From the NCBI GenBank assembly GCA_017465155.1, contig JAFTWV010000046.1, forward strand, positions 1 to 64,000: a DNA stretch of 64,000 nt, written 5' to 3'. The notes beneath the pieces were generated by a model. It did not search any database and was not told the origin of the DNA. It worked only from the letters and a program-made list of their open reading frames with translations. The position numbers and the translations under genes are program-made. Source of the DNA: Clostridia bacterium. GTDB lineage: Bacteria; Bacillota; Clostridia; Christensenellales; Aristaeellaceae. Below are positions 52,001 to 60,957 of this stretch, piece after piece (positions within the stretch are counted from its first letter, which is position 1; the number at the start of each line of letters is the position of its first letter).

Positions 52001-54805
52001 TTATTTGACGGTGATGTAACGAGCCATCATCCAGCCCTTGGTGCCCTTGTAATCAACGTAGTACCAGCCATCCTGCTCCTTGATGACAGTGACGGTCTCG
52101 CCCTTGTCAATACGGAAGATGATGCTGTAACCAGTGCTGGGGCCCTTGCGGAGCGCAACGCGGACAGCGTTGACAGTACCATTGCCGTTGCCGGCGCCGG
52201 TGCTGCTGCCCTGCACAACCGTCACGGTAGAGGAAGTAACCTCAATGCGGTTGCCGTTCGCCTCGTACACAATGACCTTCAGCACGTAGCTGCCGGCCAC
52301 GGTGGGCACGAAGGAGAAGCTGAAATCGTTGGTGCCCACAGAGGAAGCCACAACGACGCCGTCACGGAACAGCGTGTAGTCACGACGCACAGCGGTGTTG
52401 GTGCCGGTGTAGGTGGTGAACCAGGCGATGTTGGTGCCGGTGGTAGCAGTGGTCACGCTGGGCACAACCGTCACGGGGTTGTAGTCAACAACCTTGGTCA
52501 CGGCGGAACGCTTGGTGACCGTCTGTCCGTCAGCAGCCGTAATGGTCACTTCCAGGGTATAATTACCGGGAGAAGTAACCTGATAGTTCACGGACAGCAG
52601 GCCGGACGTGCTCTCAACGCGGGTGTTCTCAGACACGAGGATCGCATCGCGGTAGACCTTGAAGTTGACATTGTAGTTGGGACGGCCGCCAGTATAGTTG
52701 ATATCCCAGGACAGCACGTCGTAATTGTTCATGGTGGTAGCGCTGGGGGTGATGCCGTTGATCGCCAGGGCAGCATAGCCGACGGTGATGTTGTAGGCAA
52801 TCAGGATATCATTCTTGAAGCGCTCGGGAGTCACCAGAATGGTGGCATAGCCGTTGCTCAGAGCGGTGACAATATTGCCGGTCACATTCACAGCGCCAGT
52901 GGGGTTGGACACGTCCATCAGGATGGTATCGCCAGCCTCGGGGCACACACCGTGCTCAAGCACCAGGGTCTCGCCGGCACGCAGGGTTACGTTGACCATC
53001 TTGGTGGTGGGCTTGGGCGCAACGAAGACCAGCTCATTAAAGGTATCTTCGCAGGCATACAGCGCAGCCACAGCACCCAGAGAGTCGAGCGCCTCGACCT
53101 GGATGGCATACTTCTGGCTGGTGATCAGGCTCACATGCTCCTCGCTCAGCGTCACGGAGTGAGAGGTGGTCAGGTAGGTCTGATCCTCCTCGAGGGACAC
53201 ATAGCCATCGGAGAAGTTCTGCAGGACAATACCGGTGCCGCCGTTGATCGGAACCAGGCTCCAGCGGAAGGTGTAGGAACCGGAACCGCCGCAGACATTC
53301 ACATTCCAGGTGAAGACGTCGCCGACATAGCCGCCGTTGATGTCCACGCCGGTCTGCTGGGCATAGGTCAGGTTGGTGCCGCTCAGGCCGTAGAGCTGCA
53401 GCACGCCGGCCTCGGGCATGGACATGATGTTGGACCAGGGACCGTAGCTCACGTCGCCATTGGAGAACTCGCGGATCGCGCGGACCTTGTAGTAGTAGGT
53501 CTTGCCGTCCTCAAGGCCGGTAGCGACAAACTTGGTATCGGTGGTCTTGCCGATCTCGGTGTACAGGCCGTCCATAGAGGTGGAGGAGTACACGAGGTAG
53601 TGGCTGGCGCCGATAACGGTGGGGCCGCCTTCGGAGTCAGTCCAGTTGATGGTCTGCTCATTCTTGGCGGTGTTCTGCACAGCGTTGATGACTGCAGCAT
53701 TCACAACAGTGAAGTAGCGGATGGTGCTGGACAGAGAGAAGCAGTTGTAAGCGCCCACGGGAGTCATGGCGTACACATAGTAGTAGCACACCTCACCGGG
53801 GATACGGCCTGCGTCAACGTAGGAGGTCACGTTGCCCACGATAGCCAGCTTGCTGTAGGAGCCGCTGGTGCCAACCTTGCGATACAGCACATAGCCGGTA
53901 GCGCCGGCACAGGCAGTCCAGTTCAGCACAGCATTGTTGCCGTCCGCCGTCACAGACAGGGAGGGACGGGTCATGGCGGTGCCGCAGCCAACGTTGGAAT
54001 ACGCAGAGTAGAACTTCTCGCCGCTGGAGAACGTACGCACCGCGCGGACACGGAAGTAATAGCCCTGACCAGCAGTCAGACCATCCACGTTGCACAGCGC
54101 GCTGGTCAGATCCTGACGGGACAGGTTGAAGGGACCAGCAGCAGAGTTGGCGATCTCAACCTCATAGGTGGAGGCGCCCGCAATGGAGGACCAGTTCAGA
54201 CGCACGGAGTCATCATCCAGACCGCGGGGATCGCTCAGAACGGGCGTTGCCAGCGTGATGAAGGGCAGCGTGTTGGACTGGGGGCTGTAGGTCACGACGG
54301 GGGTGCTGCCGTCGTAGGACACATTCACAGCCTGCACGCGATAATACACGACCTGACCGGGAGTCACGCTCGTATCATCGTAGTACAGCTGCTCATTGGG
54401 GGTGGAAGCAATGCGGGTGTACTCAGACTCGCCGCCCAGCTTGCGATACACGTCATAACGCGTCGCAAAGGCCACGGGGGACCAGGACAGGCGGATCGTC
54501 GTGGTGCTCATCGCAACGCCCAGCAGATCGGAGGGCTGCAGCAGCACCAGCTCGCGGTAAGGCGCAGGGCCGTCCACACCTTCGTTGGTCAGTACCACGA
54601 GGTCTTCAGTATCAGGAAGCACAAATTCAACGTCTTCCTCCACCGGCTCCTGAATGATCTCGTCGGGCTCTTCAGCGAACACGTCGCCGAAAACTTCGCC
54701 TTCGTCAACGATCACGCTGTCGTCTACCACTTCAATCGTCTCGGCGAAACCCAGGCAGGGAACCAGCATGCAGACAACCAGCAACAGGGATACCAGTCGT
54801 TTCAT
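52001..54805 (-). CDS. Large secreted protein with FN3 repeats and C-terminal SH3b domain
   Basis: 934 residues. Signal peptide MKRLVSLLLVVCMLVPCLGFAET, then a very acidic segment of about 45 residues. Four FN3 modules follow at about 75-460, the last ending in REFSNGDVSYGPWSN. Then come Ig-like modules (about 480-860, with GVNVTL-type strands) and a C-terminal SH3b domain (RVALRKGPSTGYSIIFRIDK, ending GWMMARYITVK). The four-FN3 block is collinear with that of the caspase-like protein at the end of the window. A surface-adhesion or scaffold role is likely; no enzyme domain is seen. AAGGAG precedes the ATG. Confidence 0.88.
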   Translation of the reverse strand: MKRLVSLLLVVCMLVPCLGFAETIEVVDDSVIVDEGEVFGDVFAEEPDEIIQEPVEEDVEFVLPDTEDLVVLTNEGVDGPAPYRELVLLQPSDLLGVAMSTTTIRLSWSPVAFATRYDVYRKLGGESEYTRIASTPNEQLYYDDTSVTPGQVVYYRVQAVNVSYDGSTPVVTYSPQSNTLPFITLATPVLSDPRGLDDDSVRLNWSSIAGASTYEVEIANSAAGPFNLSRQDLTSALCNVDGLTAGQGYYFRVRAVRTFSSGEKFYSAYSNVGCGTAMTRPSLSVTADGNNAVLNWTACAGATGYVLYRKVGTSGSYSKLAIVGNVTSYVDAGRIPGEVCYYYVYAMTPVGAYNCFSLSSTIRYFTVVNAAVINAVQNTAKNEQTINWTDSEGGPTVIGASHYLVYSSTSMDGLYTEIGKTTDTKFVATGLEDGKTYYYKVRAIREFSNGDVSYGPWSNIMSMPEAGVLQLYGLSGTNLTYAQQTGVDINGGYVGDVFTWNVNVCGGSGSYTFRWSLVPINGGTGIVLQNFSDGYVSLEEDQTYLTTSHSVTLSEEHVSLITSQKYAIQVEALDSLGAVAALYACEDTFNELVFVAPKPTTKMVNVTLRAGETLVLEHGVCPEAGDTILMDVSNPTGAVNVTGNIVTALSNGYATILVTPERFKNDILIAYNITVGYAALAINGITPSATTMNNYDVLSWDINYTGGRPNYNVNFKVYRDAILVSENTRVESTSGLLSVNYQVTSPGNYTLEVTITAADGQTVTKRSAVTKVVDYNPVTVVPSVTTATTGTNIAWFTTYTGTNTAVRRDYTLFRDGVVVASSVGTNDFSFSFVPTVAGSYVLKVIVYEANGNRIEVTSSTVTVVQGSSTGAGNGNGTVNAVRVALRKGPSTGYSIIFRIDKGETVTVIKEQDGWYYVDYKGTKGWMMARYITVK

Positions 54806-54928
54806 GGTCAGTGTCACTCCTTCATCCGGAAAGTATATTGCTTCTCCAACGAATATAACGAACGAGAATACCAATCTGTTTCATCTTTTGGTATTATTTT
54901 CGTTTTTTTCGTCGGGAACAACCAGTAA

Positions 54929-55780
54929 TTAGTGCTGCGCGGCATTTTCCCGCGCCTTAGCCCAGGCTTCCCGCTGCTTTGTCATGAACTTCTCCCGATA
55001 GAAATCGTAGGTCGGTTCGAGCGTGTCGCGTGTCGCCTGATCAAACTTGGTCCAATCCCGCGTGAACTCTACGTAGGACGGTACCATCACATCCGCGTCA
55101 TCGAAGCCGATGACCTTCCCCTTGTGCAGCCACATCACCCGATCGCAGAAATGAAGCATTTGCCATGGAGCATGTGTTACAAAGAAGATAGTTTTTCCTG
55201 AATCCCGAAATTCCTGCATCCTCGCCAAACATTTTTCGGAAAATGCCGCATCGCCAACCGAAAGCGCTTCGTCCACGATGAGTATTTCCGGATCCACATG
55301 CACCGAAATGGCAAAGCCAAGCCGGGAACGCATGCCGCTTGAATAGGTACGCAGGGGCTGATCGATGTACACGCCCACCTCGGCAAAGTCGATCACATCC
55401 TGTTCGATGGCGGCAATCTGCCGTTTCGTCAGGCCCATGAGCATGCACTTGTAATGGATGTTCTCCCGGCCGGTGAGCTGATCATTCATGCCGACATTGG
55501 CAGCAAGCATGTTCACCGAGCCAAGAACCTCGCACGTACCGCCGGTGGGATAGGTAATCCCGGCGATGATACGCGCAAGCGTGGATTTTCCCGAGCCATT
55601 CAGGCCCGCCAGACCCACGATCTCACCGCGGACAAAGTCCTGCGTGACGCCCTCCAGAGCATTGAAATGCAGCCCTTGTGCCGGCAGCCCCAACAGCGCC
55701 TTGATGCGGTCGCCCTCGCCCGTATAGAGATCATAGGTCTTGGTTATATCACGGCACCGGACGATTACGTCCTGCGCCAT
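54929..55780 (-). CDS. Surface polysaccharide ABC transporter, ATP-binding protein (TagH/Wzt type)
   Basis: 283 residues. Walker A GLAGLNGSGKSTLARIIAG, ABC signature RTYSSGMRSRLGFAIS, Walker B ILIVDEALSVGDAAFSEK and the His switch FVTHAPWQM. The start of the nucleotide-binding domain with FNALEGVTQDFVRGEIVGL is typical of teichoic-acid/O-antigen exporters. ATG 55780 is preferred over 55786 by the AAGGAGG spacing. It pairs with the upstream permease. Confidence 0.92.
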   Translation of the reverse strand: MAQDVIVRCRDITKTYDLYTGEGDRIKALLGLPAQGLHFNALEGVTQDFVRGEIVGLAGLNGSGKSTLARIIAGITYPTGGTCEVLGSVNMLAANVGMNDQLTGRENIHYKCMLMGLTKRQIAAIEQDVIDFAEVGVYIDQPLRTYSSGMRSRLGFAISVHVDPEILIVDEALSVGDAAFSEKCLARMQEFRDSGKTIFFVTHAPWQMLHFCDRVMWLHKGKVIGFDDADVMVPSYVEFTRDWTKFDQATRDTLEPTYDFYREKFMTKQREAWAKARENAAQH

Positions 55781-55808
55781 GGGCATCGCCTCCTTCCCTT
55801 CCCGCCCA

Positions 55809-56609
55809 TCAAAGCTGATCGATAAACCGTTTGCGCAGGCGCATGTGCAGCATGCTGCCCACCACGAGCAGCACCGCTGTCAGTGCCCAGAAATACAGTC
55901 CCTGCTGCCACGCCGTGAGGATCCCCTCCTGATACAGCAGACATTTGCGGTATCCCTCGACAATGTAAGCAAAGGGATTGAGCCGCATGATGTTCTGCAG
56001 ATCAGCCGGCAGACTCTCCAGCGGCCAGACGACGCTGGAAATGTAAAACAACAGGCGCATGATGGGGTTCAGGAACTCGAAGAAATCGCGGTACACGGCG
56101 CTCAGGCTGCTGGTGATCAGCGCAAAGCCGGTCAGGAAGGCCCAAGCCGCAGCAAGGTAATAAGCCAGCTCCAGCCAGTGCCACGTAGGCCATATGCCAT
56201 TGAACAGCAGCGCCGCCACAAGGATGGCCATGGTCCACAGGTGCTCGTAGTATGCACGCACGATGGCCTTCATGGGCATGATGGTCACAGGGATGCATAC
56301 GTTTTTGAGCACCGAAGCGCTGAACTGGATGGCGTTCGCAGCATTGGTGGACGAGGCGTTCATGGCCAGCCACGGCATCATGCCGCACATGAGCCAGATG
56401 CTGTAAGGGAAGCCGTTGCGAGTCTCCGTTTTAAGGCCCACGGAGAACACAAACCAGTAAATGAGAATCTGAAACAGCGGATTCAGAAAGTCCCAGATAC
56501 GCCCCAGCAGCAGCTGGCTGCGCCGGGAACGGTTCTCGTAGAGCGCGAGCCGGACGGTGCGCGGCAGATGGATGACAATCTCCCGAAGGACAATCAGCGT
56601 TGCTTTCAT
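55809..56609 (-). CDS. Surface polysaccharide ABC transporter permease (TagG/Wzm type)
   Basis: 266 residues, six membrane spans. Typical ABC-2 polysaccharide permease: SQLLLGRIWDFLNPLFQILIYW near residue 30, YSIWLMCGMMPWLAMNASST, VRAYYEHLWTMAILVAALLF and MRLNPFAYIVEGYR. It overlaps the pyruvyltransferase stop by 4 bases. It exports a cell-surface glycan made by the upstream genes. Confidence 0.92.
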   Translation of the reverse strand: MKATLIVLREIVIHLPRTVRLALYENRSRRSQLLLGRIWDFLNPLFQILIYWFVFSVGLKTETRNGFPYSIWLMCGMMPWLAMNASSTNAANAIQFSASVLKNVCIPVTIMPMKAIVRAYYEHLWTMAILVAALLFNGIWPTWHWLELAYYLAAAWAFLTGFALITSSLSAVYRDFFEFLNPIMRLLFYISSVVWPLESLPADLQNIMRLNPFAYIVEGYRKCLLYQEGILTAWQQGLYFWALTAVLLVVGSMLHMRLRKRFIDQL

Positions 56610-57643
56610 GCCTGCATCGCCTCCGTCAGCCCGTTGCGCCGCAGGAAATCACGGAAAGAAGCAAGCCTCTGCGGATACACCCGGTTGAACTCCGTGAAAT
56701 CCGCCAGATCGTAGTAATACGACAGCGGCCGGTTCATGGAAAACGCCCGCGCGTCCATCGTCGGCAAACGGAAGAAATTCGTCAACTCCTGCATACGGCC
56801 GTCAATCACCATTGTCAGCGCTGGAATGCCATTCATGATTGCAAGCACGTTGCCATGGAAACGGCTGCCGATAGAAAAGTCGATCTGCCGGAGCCATTCT
56901 GTCCACGGCCCGATCTCAAAGAACACGCGCTTCTGCTCATCCAGCCAGCGGCTCAGGTATTCGAACTGCGGCGCGTTGTTCTGGCAGTTTTCAAGGGTCA
57001 GCTCCTGCTGCGTCTGCTCCACAAAGGGCAGGCGCTGATTTGCAGCAAAGGTCAGGAATTCGCATTCTGCCGGCTGCAGGCTTCCATAAAAGGTACGGAA
57101 GTTGACCGCCGCCTTCATGTCCTCCCTGAACGGTTGCTTGTCCAGGCGGAAACTGTCATCCATGCCATAGTACAGGCTCGGGCAGCCGATGATCTGCAGG
57201 TTCAGGACGCCCAACCGCTCCAGTACGGCGGCGGTGTATTCCCCTCGCACCCCCAGAACAGCCCGTTCGGATATCGTCCGCAGCAGCTTCACTGTATCGG
57301 GATTGAGGTTGACCTTTGCAGATTCCGTCCGGCTGTGAACACCGACGCTGATGGGCACCAGCGGCTTATCGCCAATCCCGTCCAGCATCTTCCACACATG
57401 TGGGTACACCGTGTTTTCCGTCAGCCAGATAAGCTCTGTGGTGACATAATGCGTGACGGACGGATCGTCCCGAAACGCGCCCGAATCCACATCCCACAGC
57501 GGGAAAATGATCGGATTGAAGATGTTCTTGAGCGCGCGGATGAACACAAGATTTCCCGTGTTGTTGCCCACCCAGAAGAATTTCATCTTCCAATCATGCT
57601 TGTCAAAGTGCACATTGTCGTTCCAGAAAAGACCAACGGCCAT
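56606..57643 (-). CDS. Polysaccharide pyruvyl transferase family protein
   Basis: 345 residues, PF04230-type fold: VPISVGVHSRTESAKV and AVLGVRGEYTAAVLERLGV near residues 95-160, then DFSIGSRFHGNVLAIMNGIPAL near residue 248. It is expected to add ketal pyruvate groups or act as a related glycan-modifying enzyme. It starts directly after the glycosyltransferase gene, in the same operon as the ABC exporter. Confidence 0.87.
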   Translation of the reverse strand: MAVGLFWNDNVHFDKHDWKMKFFWVGNNTGNLVFIRALKNIFNPIIFPLWDVDSGAFRDDPSVTHYVTTELIWLTENTVYPHVWKMLDGIGDKPLVPISVGVHSRTESAKVNLNPDTVKLLRTISERAVLGVRGEYTAAVLERLGVLNLQIIGCPSLYYGMDDSFRLDKQPFREDMKAAVNFRTFYGSLQPAECEFLTFAANQRLPFVEQTQQELTLENCQNNAPQFEYLSRWLDEQKRVFFEIGPWTEWLRQIDFSIGSRFHGNVLAIMNGIPALTMVIDGRMQELTNFFRLPTMDARAFSMNRPLSYYYDLADFTEFNRVYPQRLASFRDFLRRNGLTEAMQA

Positions 57644-57644
57644 A

Positions 57645-60600
57645 TCAGCGCACCCCCCTTCTGAACAGGGATTTCACGCGCTTGAGCCCGTGCCAGCCGA
57701 GCTGCGCAGCCTTCAGGAGACGCGGGTGCTTTGCCAGACGATGCTTCGCCTTTTGCTTGAGCAGTCCCCTGTCAAACAACAGGAAGCCGATGGTACGCTT
57801 CATCAGCGGCGTTTCAGAAGGAATGAAGCCTACCATGCCCCAGCGCCCGTCTGCCGCATCCGCATTGGCGGCAGCAGACTGATCACGGATGAGCGCGGCC
57901 AGATCCAGATCGTCACGGCCGGCAAAGACCGTATCCTCAAAGCGAATCCCCGTCATCATGTCGATGTCTGCTTCCGGCAGATATCGAAGAGCGCTCTCAA
58001 AGGGCATCGACAGGGGGATGGGCTTGACCTGCTCCACCAGGGTGCCCTTAAAACGGGACGTGTAGTCAGACACGAAGCGCAGTGCATTCTCCTGAACACA
58101 GCGGATGAAGAATCTTGCCGCAGCATTGTATTCGCTCCTGCCGTATACAGGCTCGACGCCCTTGTCCGTTCGGCAAAAGCCGATGCACGGCGGCTCGTCC
58201 GAGGACAGCAGGAACTCACGGAACGCACCTGACATGCCCGGCTTCAGGCCGTAAAAGCAGCTTGCTTCATATTCGTAGGCACGTTCCAGACGGGGGCATT
58301 CCTTCTCATCGTCGTGGATGAAGTACACCGGCACGCCGAAGCCTGCCAGCTGACACAAAGCAGCCTGCAGCCTCCCGCTGTAACCCATGTCAAAGCATGC
58401 AGTTCCTTCTGTCAGGATGGGCTCGTAATACTCCCGCAGGGTGTTATACGTCCTTTGATGTCTGCAGCCGTCGTAAAGGTGATCCAGATACCAGCGGATA
58501 AACTCCAGATATCTGTACCTGCCCGGGAAAGGCTGCTCCCAGCTGAAGCCTGCAGCCTCCACCTCCTGCCGTATCTGCTCCGGAGGTTTGTCCGCCGTAC
58601 AGAAGTCCAGCAGCCGCACCACCTTGCCCACGGAATAAGCCGGGGTGTTGACCGGTAGAGCATAAAAGTCCGACGGGTGCACCGTCAGCGCCGGCAGGAG
58701 ACAGCGGCGCGATGCAGGCTGATAATCGACAGTCAGGCCGCTGTCCTCAGGCAGAAGACGCTTCACAGCCTGCATGATCAGCCAGCCATCGCGGGCCAGA
58801 AACACAAGACGCTTCACGCCGTCCGCCCTGCAGCGCCGGATCAGCCACTGCGCCGCGGCAAGCACATGTCCGCCGACCGCGTAATACCCCAGCAGCGCAG
58901 GCGAACCGGCAAAGCTGCTGTCGCGCTGCGTAGGCGCAAACCCGTTGTCGAAGAACCGGTCTGCCGTCAGGGCCTGCATGCATCGGAAGGACAAGGCAGA
59001 CTGAAGCGAGCCGTTTCCGCCAAAGGAGGATACCGACTGCAACCCCAGCTGACCCAGAGCGGTGCGCCCCTTGTCCGTCATCACATCCATCGCCCGGGGA
59101 TGGTGCATGGCATGCATGCCCATTTCGCGGGGCTTGATGAAGTCATTGTGCCAGTTATCGCCGATGTGCAGCACCGTTTCCGGCGCAGCGCCAAGAGCAT
59201 TCAGCGCGCAGGTATACAGCGCACCGTTCCATTTCAGCGCGTTCTCCTCGCTGGACAGGAAAAACGCGTCCCAATCCGCCACACCGCATTTGTGCAGCAT
59301 GGCAGTGATGGTTTCCTTGTCGAGGTACATATCGGAAATGAGGATGACACGTCTTCCCAGATACCGGGCAAGCTGAAACAGCTGAACGCCGGAAAGCCTC
59401 GGCAGGCAGTACTCAATCTCCGTTTCGCGCTCCACAAAGCGCATCGTATCAGCGCAGTCCTCGCTTGCGCCGCAGGTCACGCGAAGGGCATTGTAGATAT
59501 CGTACAGCTCGATATCCTCTCTGCGTCCCCTGGCCCACACGCGGGCGGAGGTTTCTGCTTCCGCACGGGCTGCTGCAAAGGATATCAGGCAGCGGCGGTT
59601 TACCTTCTGCCATCGATCCTCCATCATATAGTATAGATCATCCGGCTGACGGAAGGGGCGCTGCAGGAGCGTATCGAACACATCGAAGGAAACAGTCTCC
59701 GGCGTGTACCCATCCAGACCGGCAATGGCGCGTTTGATCTTTTCCGCACCGTCATTCCACGGCAGGGTGTAACGGTCAAACCACCAGATCTCGCTGTTGT
59801 CATAGGGAGCGTCAGCGTCAAAGCCGGGCGCCAGACGCTCTGTCAGCGCTTCTGCCCGTGCCTTCTCGTCTCCCGAACCTGCACAGGTATGCCGCGCTTC
59901 CGTCCACATCCGGCAATACCACTGCCGTGCCTTCATCAGGTGTGCAAGCGCATCGCCATCCTGCTTGTCTTTCAGGAACTGCTCCACAAACTCAAACACC
60001 GTGACGATATCGCCGTAGTTCTTGAAGAATCGCTTCGCATCCGCATAGGCGGAATTGGTGCTTGATGCGGCATGCATGCAGTAAAACACGCCATCGCCGC
60101 GGTGCCGTGCAAAAGACTGCGCTTCATAGAGCAGCACAGAGGAGAACGCAATGTCCTCCGTCATGATGATATGCTCCTCAAGCTGGCGGAAGCGGGGCAG
60201 GCACCGGTTGAACAGATCCCTGCGGTACACCTTGTTCCAGATGGTATGCCAGCTGTAACACGTCAGCTCCTGTCCGAAAAACGCGCGGCGCACGTCTTCC
60301 CCATAGAGAGGCTCTGAAGGGACTGCATCCGTATGTACAGGCCGGACAATACAGGAACCATCCTGCTGCACCCAGACCGTATCGCCCATGACCACGTCAA
60401 AGCCGCCGTGATCCGCCAGCGTCACCGCCGCACGGTAAAAATCTACAGATACATAATCGTCGCTGTCAAGAAAGGCAATGTATTCGCCCTGTGCTGCTTC
60501 CGCACCGGTCACGCGGGAAGCGAACAGGCCGCGGTTTCTTTCGTGCCGGACAACGCGGAAGCGGCTGTCCCTGGCTGCATACTCCTCCATGATGCGTGAG

Positions 60601-60761
60601 GAGCGGTCAGGCGACGCATCATCCACCAGAATGAACTCCGTCTCCCGGAGCGTTTGGGAAGCAAGCGAATCAAGACAGGTCCGCAGGTATTTTTCCGTAC
60701 CGTATACCGGCACGACCACCGACAGCCTGACTGACACGTCCTTCCACTTCCCTTCTGGCAT
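57645..60761 (-). CDS. Glycosyltransferase family 2 fused to HAD-like domain (about 1038 residues)
   Basis: N-terminal GT2 domain: RLSVVVPVYGTEKYLRTCLDS, ETEFILVDDASPDRSSRIM and the DxD-type AFLDSDDYVSVDFY near residue 96. After a helical linker there is a HAD-like domain beginning SFDVFDTLLQRPFRQPDDLY (about 365), with VILISDMYLD and VLHIGDNWHNDFIKPREMGM. The last 400 residues include VKRLVFLARDGWLIMQAVKR and FDMGYSGRLQAALCQLAG. Such GT2-HAD proteins build surface polymers such as teichoic-acid-like glycans. The start is uncertain: ATG 60761 lies 3 bases after GGGAG, and other in-frame starts are possible. Confidence 0.85.
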   Translation of the reverse strand: MPEGKWKDVSVRLSVVVPVYGTEKYLRTCLDSLASQTLRETEFILVDDASPDRSSRIMEEYAARDSRFRVVRHERNRGLFASRVTGAEAAQGEYIAFLDSDDYVSVDFYRAAVTLADHGGFDVVMGDTVWVQQDGSCIVRPVHTDAVPSEPLYGEDVRRAFFGQELTCYSWHTIWNKVYRRDLFNRCLPRFRQLEEHIIMTEDIAFSSVLLYEAQSFARHRGDGVFYCMHAASSTNSAYADAKRFFKNYGDIVTVFEFVEQFLKDKQDGDALAHLMKARQWYCRMWTEARHTCAGSGDEKARAEALTERLAPGFDADAPYDNSEIWWFDRYTLPWNDGAEKIKRAIAGLDGYTPETVSFDVFDTLLQRPFRQPDDLYYMMEDRWQKVNRRCLISFAAARAEAETSARVWARGRREDIELYDIYNALRVTCGASEDCADTMRFVERETEIEYCLPRLSGVQLFQLARYLGRRVILISDMYLDKETITAMLHKCGVADWDAFFLSSEENALKWNGALYTCALNALGAAPETVLHIGDNWHNDFIKPREMGMHAMHHPRAMDVMTDKGRTALGQLGLQSVSSFGGNGSLQSALSFRCMQALTADRFFDNGFAPTQRDSSFAGSPALLGYYAVGGHVLAAAQWLIRRCRADGVKRLVFLARDGWLIMQAVKRLLPEDSGLTVDYQPASRRCLLPALTVHPSDFYALPVNTPAYSVGKVVRLLDFCTADKPPEQIRQEVEAAGFSWEQPFPGRYRYLEFIRWYLDHLYDGCRHQRTYNTLREYYEPILTEGTACFDMGYSGRLQAALCQLAGFGVPVYFIHDDEKECPRLERAYEYEASCFYGLKPGMSGAFREFLLSSDEPPCIGFCRTDKGVEPVYGRSEYNAAARFFIRCVQENALRFVSDYTSRFKGTLVEQVKPIPLSMPFESALRYLPEADIDMMTGIRFEDTVFAGRDDLDLAALIRDQSAAANADAADGRWGMVGFIPSETPLMKRTIGFLLFDRGLLKQKAKHRLAKHPRLLKAAQLGWHGLKRVKSLFRRGVR

Positions 60762-60880
60762 ATACTCCCACGGTGACATACCTATGCCTATTATCATTCT
60801 ACCATATTAAAACTCCGTTGGCAAGAGCAAACCATGTATCATTTTGGCATGTGATGATTGTAACTTTCCGGCATGTCCCC

Positions 60881-60909
60881 TTGACCAAAGGCGTGGTTCA
60901 GCCTATAAT
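60881..60909 (+). promoter_or_regulatory. Promoter of the caspase-like gene
   Basis: TTGACC, 17 bases, TATAAT; 48 bases before the ATG. It diverges from the polysaccharide operon. Confidence 0.75.
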
Positions 60910-60957
60910 AATATTGGTATATCATACGCTCCACCAAATGATAAGGAGGCCATACCC

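Noticed and set aside
51989..54928. A 979-codon Gly/His-rich open frame antisense to the FN3/SH3 gene
   Set aside because: The minus-strand gene has a signal peptide, FN3 modules, ribosome site and terminator; the + frame has none.
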